Origin: JAKJGV01 sp964617565
GTDB taxonomy: Bacteria; Verrucomicrobiota; Kiritimatiellia; CAIQIC01; JAGNIJ01
Reading direction: 5' to 3'
Length of the DNA: 23,919 nucleotides
Assembly (NCBI GenBank): GCA_964617565.1
Contig: CAZTYH010000049.1
Coordinates: 1 to 23,919, forward strand
The notes under the pieces: model-generated
The model's database searches: none
What the model was told of the DNA's origin: nothing
What the model saw: the letters and a program-made list of their open reading frames with translations, nothing else
Shown here: positions 8,709 through 16,116 of the stretch, in pieces
Layout: the number at the start of each line of letters is the position of its first letter
Numbering within the stretch: the stretch's first letter is position 1
Made by a program: the position numbers and the translations under genes

Positions 8709-8738
8709 AGTGAGAGCGCTCACTCCAAGCTTATTATA
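8709..8738 (-). promoter_or_regulatory. Promoter -10 and operator of the glycoamylase gene
   Basis: On the minus strand a perfect TATAAT (8733-8738) is followed after 10 bases by the operator. On the plus strand the operator reads AGTGAGAGCGCTCACT (8709-8724), an inverted repeat with 7 of 8 pairs matching. The start codon lies 13 bases further on, with its Shine-Dalgarno in between. No good -35 is visible. The operator would sit at or just after the transcription start, which fits repression. The GAGCGCTC core with TG/CA flanks recalls LacI-family operators; a CRP-like GTGA-N6-TCAC reading is also possible. The same 12-bp core recurs at 21724-21735. Confidence 0.65.
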
Positions 8739-8749
8739 ATACCCCTTCG

Positions 8750-8774
8750 CCGGGCGCCTGTTCACAGCGCCCGG
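8750..8774 (-). terminator. Perfect 8-bp GC hairpin after the RHS gene, no T-run
   Basis: CCGGGCGC (8750-8757) and GCGCCCGG (8767-8774) form a perfect stem around a 9-base loop, 11 bases after the RHS stop codon. This is where an operon terminator is expected, but no T-run follows on the minus strand. It overlaps the place where the -35 of the next promoter would be, so it may also block read-through into, or affect, that promoter. Confidence 0.45.
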
Positions 8775-8785
8775 TGGAGGCGACC

Positions 8786-11700
8786 TCACTGATACGACGC
8801 GGTTCCGCAATGCACCGCTGCGGCGCCGAACTTTTCGCCGCCGAATATGTATAGCGGAAGATAAGGTATCGCCGTGATCATCAGCAGGGGGTTCCCCAGC
8901 GCCGACACGATATCAAACGGGTGTTGGGCATAACCCGTAACCTTCACTCCCGAATCCCATGCATAAGCATAAGCCGAAGGCTCAAACATAGCTGCCCGGG
9001 AATAGTATATGTTCCAGGTTGAATGATCCTGCCGCATGAGCGTCAGCGCCTGGCCTCCCATGATCGTCCCCTGGCTGTGCGTGAAGATAGAGGCGACAGC
9101 GCCCTGTGCGGCAATCGTATCAAGCTCCCGGGCAAGACCCCGCGCAAACATGCCGGGACCGAACAACAGCGACTGCGCGCTTTCCACCGTGTCCAGGAAT
9201 CCGCCGCGGGTCGGATTATAAACCATCGCGTCGTGCTTCCCGGCTTTCATCATGTCCACCGCCCTGCCGTGCGACTCACTCTGCCCACCGACCCGCACGC
9301 TCACTTTGTCTCCGGACGGCAACCTGCCGTCGGGATGCTTGTCCGTATTCACTTCCAGCGATCGGTCATGATCAGCCGCCGACCAGCCCGAAACCTTGCC
9401 CACGGCATAATTTCCTACATAGACAATCAGGCTCGTCTGGAAAGCACTGAGCGCCGATTTCCCCACATCCTCTCCTGTTACGGCCGCCACGGCAGCCGCT
9501 CCGGCGGCACTTCCAAGAGCTGTCATTAAGCCGGAGCCTGCAAAATCCCAAATCGTAGTCCCGGCAAACCACGTACTCCCGAGGTAGCTGAACGGCCCGC
9601 TGACGGCGCCGGCCAGCGCTCCCCTCCACGCCGCCGCGCCGATGTCGCCTCCGGTAACGGCCGCCATCACCACACCCATTACGGCTCCGCCAAATGCACC
9701 CAGCGCTATCGCTCCGATAATGGCCCAGAATAAGTGGCCGGACGGATCCGCAAATACCAGCGGGTTATTCCGCACATAACTGTAGCGGTTCAGGGCCTGC
9801 GGGTCTGCAGGATCCTGTTGAACGGTGTCCGGGCTCAGGAATCTCCCAAGATCCGGATCGTAATAGCGGGCGTTGAAGTAATACAACCCGATCTCGGCAT
9901 CGAAAAGTTGCCCGGTGAATTTCTGGGGCGCATTGAATGTTCCGGCTCGATAACTCAGCGAGCCGAAGGGCGTGAATTCACTGCGTTCCACCACCTGGCC
10001 GGAACTGTCCGTGACCAGCGACGGGGTGCCAAGGTGATCGGGGTGATAGATGTACCATTGCGCATTTGGATAAACCGCCGCAACACGGCGCCCGCCGGCG
10101 AACACATTGACGACGCGCTGCCCGTCCGGTCTTATTTCGCACGCCGCACCAACGAAGGTCGTTGTGCCGGCCGCCGTGATTTTCTTGATCCGCGCTCCGG
10201 CCCCGTCATACACAAACCGGGTTTCACCGCCGACCATCGCGGCCGGGGGCGTCCACGTCGTGTCGCGCAGGATTTGAACCATGTATGCGCGGCCCGGCTC
10301 AACGGAGGTCGCATTCGCGAATGCGCTGCCGGAATAGGTCTTGATTTCGCCGTAATCCACCCCTGCCTGCAGGTTATTCATCCATGCAGCGGTGGTCATC
10401 GCCTTGGCTGGGCCGGGAAGCAATTGCCAGCCTGTTTTCAGCGACTTGGAAACCGACATCCCGGGGCCATTCGCCCACGACAGCGTCGCGCCGGCCGGAT
10501 CCGTTACCCACAACCAGTAGCCCTCGGATGCATTGACAGTCGCGAATTGATCGAACTCCGCTTCGCCCGCGTAACTCTTGAAGATGTCGTTCGTCGGCGT
10601 CGCCGCGGTCAGTTGATTGTATTTCGTTCCGAACTGGGGCAGAACGGTCCCGACCGACATGCCGTTGCCGGCCTGCGGAAAACTCACCATGTTCCAGCCC
10701 GGTTGAAGCTGAACGCTGCCCGCCGCTGTAACCGTGTTCGTCACGCGCACCAACCGGTTCAACACGTCGTAGGAGAAATCCTGCCGGACTCCCGCGGCCG
10801 GATTGTTCTTCACGGTCATATTGCCGTTCGCGTCGTAGCTCAAAGTCAAACCATCGCCGCGCGACGTGACCGCATGCGGTCCCGCCGATCCGGCGCCATA
10901 GCTCATGGACAAGCCTTCCTTGCTGGTCATGTTGCCGATGGCGTCGTAGCCGTAGGCCAGCGCCCCATAGGGTCCCGTGGCACCGGTCAGGCGGTTCAAC
11001 TGATCATAGGCAAAGGTCTGCGCCGTGGAGCGCGCCGCATCCACAAGGCCGACGAGATTGCCGGCCGGATCGAATTGGTAATTCAAATCCTGAATCGCGA
11101 CACCGCCCGCATAGGTCACGGTTCGCTCCGGCTTCAACGACAGGGGGTTCCGGCTGTAATCCGTCGAAGTGCCGTTGCCGTAAACAACGCGGGTTACCAT
11201 GCCGAGCGCGTTGTATTGCATGTCCGACACCAGCGTGATCAGTCCGCCGGCCGCGGGCCGATACTTCACGGTCTTGATGCCGCCCTGATTGTTGTATGTG
11301 TAATCCACCGCATCGCCGCCGGGATACGTCGCACTCACCAATCGGTTATGGAAGTCATAGGATCGCGTGATCGTATGGGCGACACCGTCTATCGTCTTGG
11401 TGTCGGAAACCAGGCGGTCCTTATAATCGAATTGCATCGTGACCGACCCGGTCGGATCGGTCATGCCGGTCTGCTTGCCCTTGCCATACGCGCCCGCGTC
11501 GTAGGTGAAGCTCACCGCTCCCGCATACTCGATGCCGCTTCCCGCCGGCGGAGCGGATTCCCGACGAACAAGACGGCCAAGCAGGTCGTATGTGTGTGTC
11601 GTGACCACTCCGCGCGCATCCTGGTAGGACAGCAAATTGCCGGTGTCGTCATAGGTGTAAGTCCACGTGCCCAGGTTCGGGTCCACGCTTCGGACGCGGC

Positions 11701-14700
11701 GGCCCAGGCTGTCGTATTCTGTTTTCGTCTCGTTTCCTTGCGCGTCCCGGATCAGCGTTGTCCTGTCACGTGAATCGTGCTCATAGGTCGTGACAAGGGT
11801 TTGTCCGCCCAACTGCTCCTCCACGCGCACGGTACGCTTGTAGGCGTCGGTCACGATCTTTACCTGGTTCCCGTTCGCGTCCGTGCCGATGCTGGACCAG
11901 TCGTCGTAAGCCACGAACGAAGCGTTGCCGTCCGGCCCCCTGATTTCGAGCAACCGCCCGAGCACATCGTAACGATAGGTCGTAGGCGGTAACTCCACGG
12001 GGGGTGTCGGATTGTATGATGTGGACGCCGTTTCGAAGTAGTTCACCCACGCCTTGCCGACCCGCCCCAGCGAATCCAGTTCAACCGTTCCGCTGACAAT
12101 CTGTTGGCCGGCGCTCTCCGCCGGCGATCGCTTCTGGATCGTTCGCCCCAGCCCGTCGGTAAATTCATAAGCGACATGAGGCTGCTGCTTGTCCGGCGCC
12201 ATGTAGGCGGTCTTGATCAGCCGCCGCGGGAACGAGGTCGTGTCATACGCTATCTCCTCGAACACATGGTTCGCACCCGAAACGGGATCCACGTATCCAG
12301 TCGCAACATGCCTGTTCAGCGCGTCATACTGTCTGAAATCCCTTACCCCGTTTTCGCTGACCGTCCACAGCAGGCTGCCGTAGCGCGGGTCAAACGCCGT
12401 GGTACGGACATGTCCCAGCGGATTACGGACGCTGGTTATATAGGTGTACGAAGTGGTGTCGTATTCGTTCACGATCGAATTGCCGCGCGGGTCCGTCACC
12501 GAAACCACGTTTCCGTAAACATCGAACGTGGAACTTGCGCTCACCCAACGCTCCGCCGGAAGGTTCAGCCAGTTTTCCACCTTCGTGGCGTTGCCTTTCG
12601 AAGGAGGCGCGCCCAGCGCCGCGGCCCCGTCATAAAAGAACCGCTCCTGCGCAACCAGCCGGTTCTGCGAATCGTAATTTTTCACGGTCGCGGGTTTGTT
12701 CAAGATCCACGCACTGGTGTTCAGAGCATACGTGCGCGCCGTCGAGCGGTCGTCGCCCGGATCGGAGACGTCGCCCGCCTCGTAAATGTTCGTGATGTTT
12801 CCGTATCCATCGTACCCGTATTGAATGCGCATCTGCCGGTACGTCGCGTTGCCGTCATACGTGTAACCATCCAGTTGGGCCAGGCGGGTGAAGTAGGCCC
12901 CGCTTCCGGGATACGCTTCGGTGGAGACCCATGTGGTCTCTGTCTTCGTCCACAGGTTCGATCCCGAATCGTAAACGGCCGCATGGTATGGCCTGCCCTT
13001 TCTCTGGGCATCCTGGTGGAAGTCCGTGGCCGACACTGTCTGCTCCGCGTCACGGACGCGCACGTGACCGAATCCGCGAAACTCGCGGCTCGCGCTGTCG
13101 TACAAGCCCTGCGAATAGCTGTAGGTGGTGGCCATGACGTGTCCCAATCCGTTGTCGAGACTCGTCTCCACCACGACCGGAAGCACGATGGGGAGGAACG
13201 TGTTGTTCATGGCGGTGGACGACTGGTACTTCAACTCGCTGCTGCCGCCGAGCGGATTATTGATGCGTTTCAGCAGGTCCGCCGCCGTGCCCGACGAAAC
13301 GGCCAGCTCGGAGTCGCCCGTAATCGAATTGAATACCGCCACATCCGGCAAGCCGTCGCCGTTGAGCTCCGCCAACTGAATCTTGTCGTTCTGCGAACGA
13401 AGCGCGAGCGTGAAAGGAAGATCAACCGGCGTCGTGAAATCGCCGATCTTCGAAAAGCTCACGCGCAACTTTCCTGTGGACCTGTCATAATATCCGATAT
13501 CCGTCAGCCCGTCCCCGTTGAAGTCACCGGTGACATATTCGTTCGAGCCGAACGGGAGAATCCATGGCGCCTGGCGCACAAATCCCTTCCCGTTCGAGTA
13601 GGCAATATAGACCTGTCCATCTTTCACCACCGCAATGTCCGTCAGCCCGTCCCCGTTGAAGTCGCCGGTCATATGCCGGGCCGTGGTGATGTTGGCTTCG
13701 ATGCGGGTCGGACTCATGATGTCCACCTGCGACATCAGGTTGCCGGTTATGCCTGCGCTTACGCCTTGATGCTCATGGTAGCCTGTGAAATGAACCTTAT
13801 TCCAACCGACGGCCAGCGGTATGCTGGTTGGCTGCCGCGCAGTAATGGTTCCGTCCGGCGCTTCGGAATATAAACAGGCTATATCCCATGTTCCGGATTT
13901 GCCCATGCTGATCGTACGTGCCGTTTTCGCATACACCGACACTTCCGCCCACCAATATCGGTCTTGAGGATGCGAGACCGAAAGCGCGCCCGTAGAGCCC
14001 ACTGTGAAAGTGACTCCGCCCACGGTTTTACTCGTGCCACCCGCTACGGTCGAGACGGTCCATGCCGGTGACTCGTTGCACGTGGGCGTTCGCCCGCCGG
14101 GGAACATGCAGCCCCGCGTTTCGTGCATGCAATCGCGCGGCCAGCCGCGCACGGTCCATCTTACATCGTGCGGCGCCATAACCGGCTCGCCTTCGGACAT
14201 TTGAAGATTGAATGTCGAGGCCGCCGCGAAGTTGGTGCGGGAGCCCAGCGCAACGGCCCATGCTCCATCCTTGTAACTGGCCAGGTCCGTAATGCCGTCC
14301 CCGTTGAAGTCGCCGGTCAGGGGGGTGCCGTTCCCAAAGGTCATCGTTCCAATGGTGTCGGAAATGAAATTCGTCCCGGTGGAGGTCGCGAAGCGCCATG
14401 CGCCATCCTTGTAAATCGCTACGTCGGTGCGGCCATCCGCGTTCCAGTCGCCGATCATCGGAATGTGCGTGTTGCTTCCAAAACCGGACAGGAAGGTCTG
14501 GGGCGGAAGCAGCATCGGCCCTTGCGAAAGAGATACTTTCCACGTCCCGTTTTCGTAGCTGATCAGGTCCGAAAATCCATTTCCATCCACGTCTCCGGCC
14601 ATTTGCGGCTCATTGAAAACGCTCGGGCTGATCAAGGTGAACATCGAGGTGAGCGCACTGCTCACGCCCATGGAGAATCCCTGGTTTTCATTGTAGCCCA

Positions 14701-16102
14701 CCAGGTGAACAAAGGACCAACCTGCCTTGATGCTGATGTTGGCGGGCGAGGTAAAGGGTCCGCGCAATCCCGTTCCGTCCTCGATCCAGAGCGACGCCAC
14801 ATCCCACGTTCCCCACTTGGTGAACGACACGGTGCGATCCGTATCGGCAAATACGCATGTCCATGCGTGGACATAGAAATCCTGGCGGCCCGGCACTTGA
14901 ATGCTGCCGTTACTGCCCACGGTCACGTCAATGCCATCCACGTTGCGCGTACCCTGCGTCACCACAACCGGCGAGCCGTACGGGATTCCATGGTACGGGC
15001 TGATCGGCCCATAGTTGTCGTGCTGATAACTTCTGTTCAGCACCCGCACGTTCCACGCCACCTGTCCGCCCGAGCCGGCCTTGAACGTCGTCGAGTAGGC
15101 CGGGGCATCCGCCTCCTGGTAGGTGAAGGCCGTGGAAGGCATGGCCGTGACGCCATCCGATCCGATCTTCGTGAAGCCGCTCAGCAGCGAACGCCCGGTC
15201 CGCTCGCTCAGCCGGTAATTCAACTCGTATCGGGTCGCGAGAGAAAGAGATCCGTCCACCGTGGCATAAGTCTCTACTCTCTTCAGCCGCTTCGGTGTCG
15301 AAAGAACCGAGTCGAGCCCATACCGGTAGCCCTGCCCGATGTCGGGCCGATCTTCCCATGTAAACGTCACGCGATTCGCCGGCGCCAGCCCGCCTGAATG
15401 CCCCGTGTAATCAATCTGCACCGGGTGCGGCTGGCCGCCGTGCTTCGCGTAAATGATGTCCATCGTGTTGCCGTTGACATCCATAACCTTGTCGAGACAC
15501 CACCGCGGAATTTTCCCGCCCTCTTCGACGCGCGAATTGACCGACTGGCCGAAGAAGAATCGCGTTCCCGACTTGTCGCGCACTTCCCAACCCGCCGTCG
15601 GGCCGAGATACTCAAGCCGCATGAATCCGCCTTCCATTTCCGCGCGATAGGTGCCGTCGCCGAGCTTCACCAGGTCGGAGCTCACCCCCTGCATCATGAA
15701 CGCAAACGTGTCGGCGTCCGTATAAGACGGCTGGCCGGCCCGCGTGGAGCGTTCGATGAATCCGAGATCGAAGCCCCAACCAACCCCCACCCAGCCGTTC
15801 GGTCCCGATGACGCATACGAAAGCGCGAGATTCGGCTGCACCCCCTTGCGTCCGGGCGGAACCGGCATGGGCAGACTGGTGGTCGCGCGGCCCGTGAACA
15901 GATCCGGCTGGAAGCTTTCCACGGTCGTCGCGGCCGGCGGCGGCGCGGTGCCGGCTGACAGCGTGGAGGTGCCTGGGTCCGCGGCCTCCGCCGTGGGCAC
16001 AAACTGGATCTGTGAAACGGTTACCGCGACGGTGACAATCCATGTCGTGATCGTGCGGATCGGCTTTGCGATGATCTTACGGGATATTAATGGTTTATTC
16101 AT
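8786..16102 (-). CDS. Exported SpvB/FG-GAP/RHS protein with C-terminal serine-hydrolase-like domain
   Basis: A 2438-aa protein. ATG at 16102 has GAGGGAG upstream; a TTG at 16117 is rejected. Residues 1-41 are a signal peptide (basic start, hydrophobic 19-34, AEAA). Order: SpvB-like domain (about 61-330); a beta-rich module (345-494); three FG-GAP repeats (GDVDGNGFSD 503, GDWNADGRTD 551, GDFNGDGITD 597); a second copy of the module (645-799); three more FG-GAP repeats (813, 859, 911); many YD repeats (about 1078-1785); a GWN-type insert (1797-1953); more YD repeats; and the RHS core (about 2020-2122: DHLGTPS, GLYYFNARYYDPDLGRF, ending ADPSG). The variable tail has hydrophobic stretches (2123-2230), then THSQGT with Ser2343, Asp2397 in HPFDIV, and His2431 eight residues from the end, a plausible Ser-Asp-His triad. 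The layout resembles TcB and TcC toxin subunits joined in one chain. Last gene of a three-gene operon; no immunity gene follows. Confidence 0.85.
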   Translation of the reverse strand: MNKPLISRKIIAKPIRTITTWIVTVAVTVSQIQFVPTAEAADPGTSTLSAGTAPPPAATTVESFQPDLFTGRATTSLPMPVPPGRKGVQPNLALSYASSGPNGWVGVGWGFDLGFIERSTRAGQPSYTDADTFAFMMQGVSSDLVKLGDGTYRAEMEGGFMRLEYLGPTAGWEVRDKSGTRFFFGQSVNSRVEEGGKIPRWCLDKVMDVNGNTMDIIYAKHGGQPHPVQIDYTGHSGGLAPANRVTFTWEDRPDIGQGYRYGLDSVLSTPKRLKRVETYATVDGSLSLATRYELNYRLSERTGRSLLSGFTKIGSDGVTAMPSTAFTYQEADAPAYSTTFKAGSGGQVAWNVRVLNRSYQHDNYGPISPYHGIPYGSPVVVTQGTRNVDGIDVTVGSNGSIQVPGRQDFYVHAWTCVFADTDRTVSFTKWGTWDVASLWIEDGTGLRGPFTSPANISIKAGWSFVHLVGYNENQGFSMGVSSALTSMFTLISPSVFNEPQMAGDVDGNGFSDLISYENGTWKVSLSQGPMLLPPQTFLSGFGSNTHIPMIGDWNADGRTDVAIYKDGAWRFATSTGTNFISDTIGTMTFGNGTPLTGDFNGDGITDLASYKDGAWAVALGSRTNFAAASTFNLQMSEGEPVMAPHDVRWTVRGWPRDCMHETRGCMFPGGRTPTCNESPAWTVSTVAGGTSKTVGGVTFTVGSTGALSVSHPQDRYWWAEVSVYAKTARTISMGKSGTWDIACLYSEAPDGTITARQPTSIPLAVGWNKVHFTGYHEHQGVSAGITGNLMSQVDIMSPTRIEANITTARHMTGDFNGDGLTDIAVVKDGQVYIAYSNGKGFVRQAPWILPFGSNEYVTGDFNGDGLTDIGYYDRSTGKLRVSFSKIGDFTTPVDLPFTLALRSQNDKIQLAELNGDGLPDVAVFNSITGDSELAVSSGTAADLLKRINNPLGGSSELKYQSSTAMNNTFLPIVLPVVVETSLDNGLGHVMATTYSYSQGLYDSASREFRGFGHVRVRDAEQTVSATDFHQDAQRKGRPYHAAVYDSGSNLWTKTETTWVSTEAYPGSGAYFTRLAQLDGYTYDGNATYRQMRIQYGYDGYGNITNIYEAGDVSDPGDDRSTARTYALNTSAWILNKPATVKNYDSQNRLVAQERFFYDGAAALGAPPSKGNATKVENWLNLPAERWVSASSTFDVYGNVVSVTDPRGNSIVNEYDTTSYTYITSVRNPLGHVRTTAFDPRYGSLLWTVSENGVRDFRQYDALNRHVATGYVDPVSGANHVFEEIAYDTTSFPRRLIKTAYMAPDKQQPHVAYEFTDGLGRTIQKRSPAESAGQQIVSGTVELDSLGRVGKAWVNYFETASTSYNPTPPVELPPTTYRYDVLGRLLEIRGPDGNASFVAYDDWSSIGTDANGNQVKIVTDAYKRTVRVEEQLGGQTLVTTYEHDSRDRTTLIRDAQGNETKTEYDSLGRRVRSVDPNLGTWTYTYDDTGNLLSYQDARGVVTTHTYDLLGRLVRRESAPPAGSGIEYAGAVSFTYDAGAYGKGKQTGMTDPTGSVTMQFDYKDRLVSDTKTIDGVAHTITRSYDFHNRLVSATYPGGDAVDYTYNNQGGIKTVKYRPAAGGLITLVSDMQYNALGMVTRVVYGNGTSTDYSRNPLSLKPERTVTYAGGVAIQDLNYQFDPAGNLVGLVDAARSTAQTFAYDQLNRLTGATGPYGALAYGYDAIGNMTSKEGLSMSYGAGSAGPHAVTSRGDGLTLSYDANGNMTVKNNPAAGVRQDFSYDVLNRLVRVTNTVTAAGSVQLQPGWNMVSFPQAGNGMSVGTVLPQFGTKYNQLTAATPTNDIFKSYAGEAEFDQFATVNASEGYWLWVTDPAGATLSWANGPGMSVSKSLKTGWQLLPGPAKAMTTAAWMNNLQAGVDYGEIKTYSGSAFANATSVEPGRAYMVQILRDTTWTPPAAMVGGETRFVYDGAGARIKKITAAGTTTFVGAACEIRPDGQRVVNVFAGGRRVAAVYPNAQWYIYHPDHLGTPSLVTDSSGQVVERSEFTPFGSLSYRAGTFNAPQKFTGQLFDAEIGLYYFNARYYDPDLGRFLSPDTVQQDPADPQALNRYSYVRNNPLVFADPSGHLFWAIIGAIALGAFGGAVMGVVMAAVTGGDIGAAAWRGALAGAVSGPFSYLGSTWFAGTTIWDFAGSGLMTALGSAAGAAAVAAVTGEDVGKSALSAFQTSLIVYVGNYAVGKVSGWSAADHDRSLEVNTDKHPDGRLPSGDKVSVRVGGQSESHGRAVDMMKAGKHDAMVYNPTRGGFLDTVESAQSLLFGPGMFARGLARELDTIAAQGAVASIFTHSQGTIMGGQALTLMRQDHSTWNIYYSRAAMFEPSAYAYAWDSGVKVTGYAQHPFDIVSALGNPLLMITAIPYLPLYIFGGEKFGAAAVHCGTASYQ
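10240..10720 (-). repeat. GWN-type insert (two half-repeats) inside the RHS region
   Basis: Encodes residues about 1795-1955 of the RHS protein. Two related halves are visible: one begins QLQPGWNMVSFP and has SEGYWLWVTD, the other begins SLKTGWQLLPGP and has EPGRAYMVQI. Each also carries a KSYAG/KTYSG motif. The block has no YD motifs and interrupts them between SYDVLNRLVRVTN and TRFVYDGAGARIKK, which would otherwise join into an ordinary YD stretch. Confidence 0.75.
13500..13663 (-). repeat. Short direct DNA repeats coding FG-GAP calcium loops
   Basis: A 26-bp stretch at 13500-13525 is repeated exactly at 13638-13663, and most of it again near 14294-14315. Each copy codes the GDFNGDG loop of an FG-GAP repeat. 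Such short identical stretches suggest recent duplication or exchange between repeat units. Confidence 0.7.
13706..14941 (-). repeat. Duplicated beta-rich module flanking three FG-GAP repeats
   Basis: Copy 1 core is at 14621-14941 (residues 388-494), copy 2 core at 13706-14023 (694-799). Shared marks in order are TVGSNGS/TVGSTGA, an H/W-AW or WAE aromatic site, TVSF/TISM, GTWDVASLW/GTWDIACLY, AGW/VGW with VHLVGY/VHFTGY, NQG/HQG and ISPS/MSPT. A preceding stretch (VAWNVRVLNR / VRWTVRGWPR) is also shared, so the duplicated unit is about 150 residues. I do not recognise the family. Confidence 0.75.
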
Positions 16103-16116
16103 GGCGATCTCCCTCA
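16102..16116 (-). promoter_or_regulatory. Stop codon fused to the RHS Shine-Dalgarno (translational coupling)
   Basis: The TGA of the PA14 gene (16114-16116) overlaps the ribosome binding site TGAGGGAG of the RHS gene, whose ATG follows 11 bases after the stop. A ribosome ending on the first gene can restart directly on the second, so the two products are probably made in linked amounts. Confidence 0.75.

Noticed and set aside
7310..8713. 467-residue plus-strand open frame
   Set aside because: Shadow of the glycoamylase domain; it would run over that gene's start.
9734..11773. 679-residue plus-strand open frame opposite the RHS gene
   Set aside because: It is a GC-driven shadow of the RHS gene; the translation is rich in Arg, Ala, Gly and Val with no domain, and the minus strand shows clear YD and core motifs.
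12104..13873. 589-residue plus-strand open frame
   Set aside because: Shadow of YD and FG-GAP coding repeats on the minus strand; no Shine-Dalgarno and no recognisable motif.
14649..14665. Inverted repeat GTGAGC-N5-GCTCAC, similar to the operator
   Set aside because: It lies inside the RHS coding sequence, has a different spacing and no promoter-like sequence next to it.
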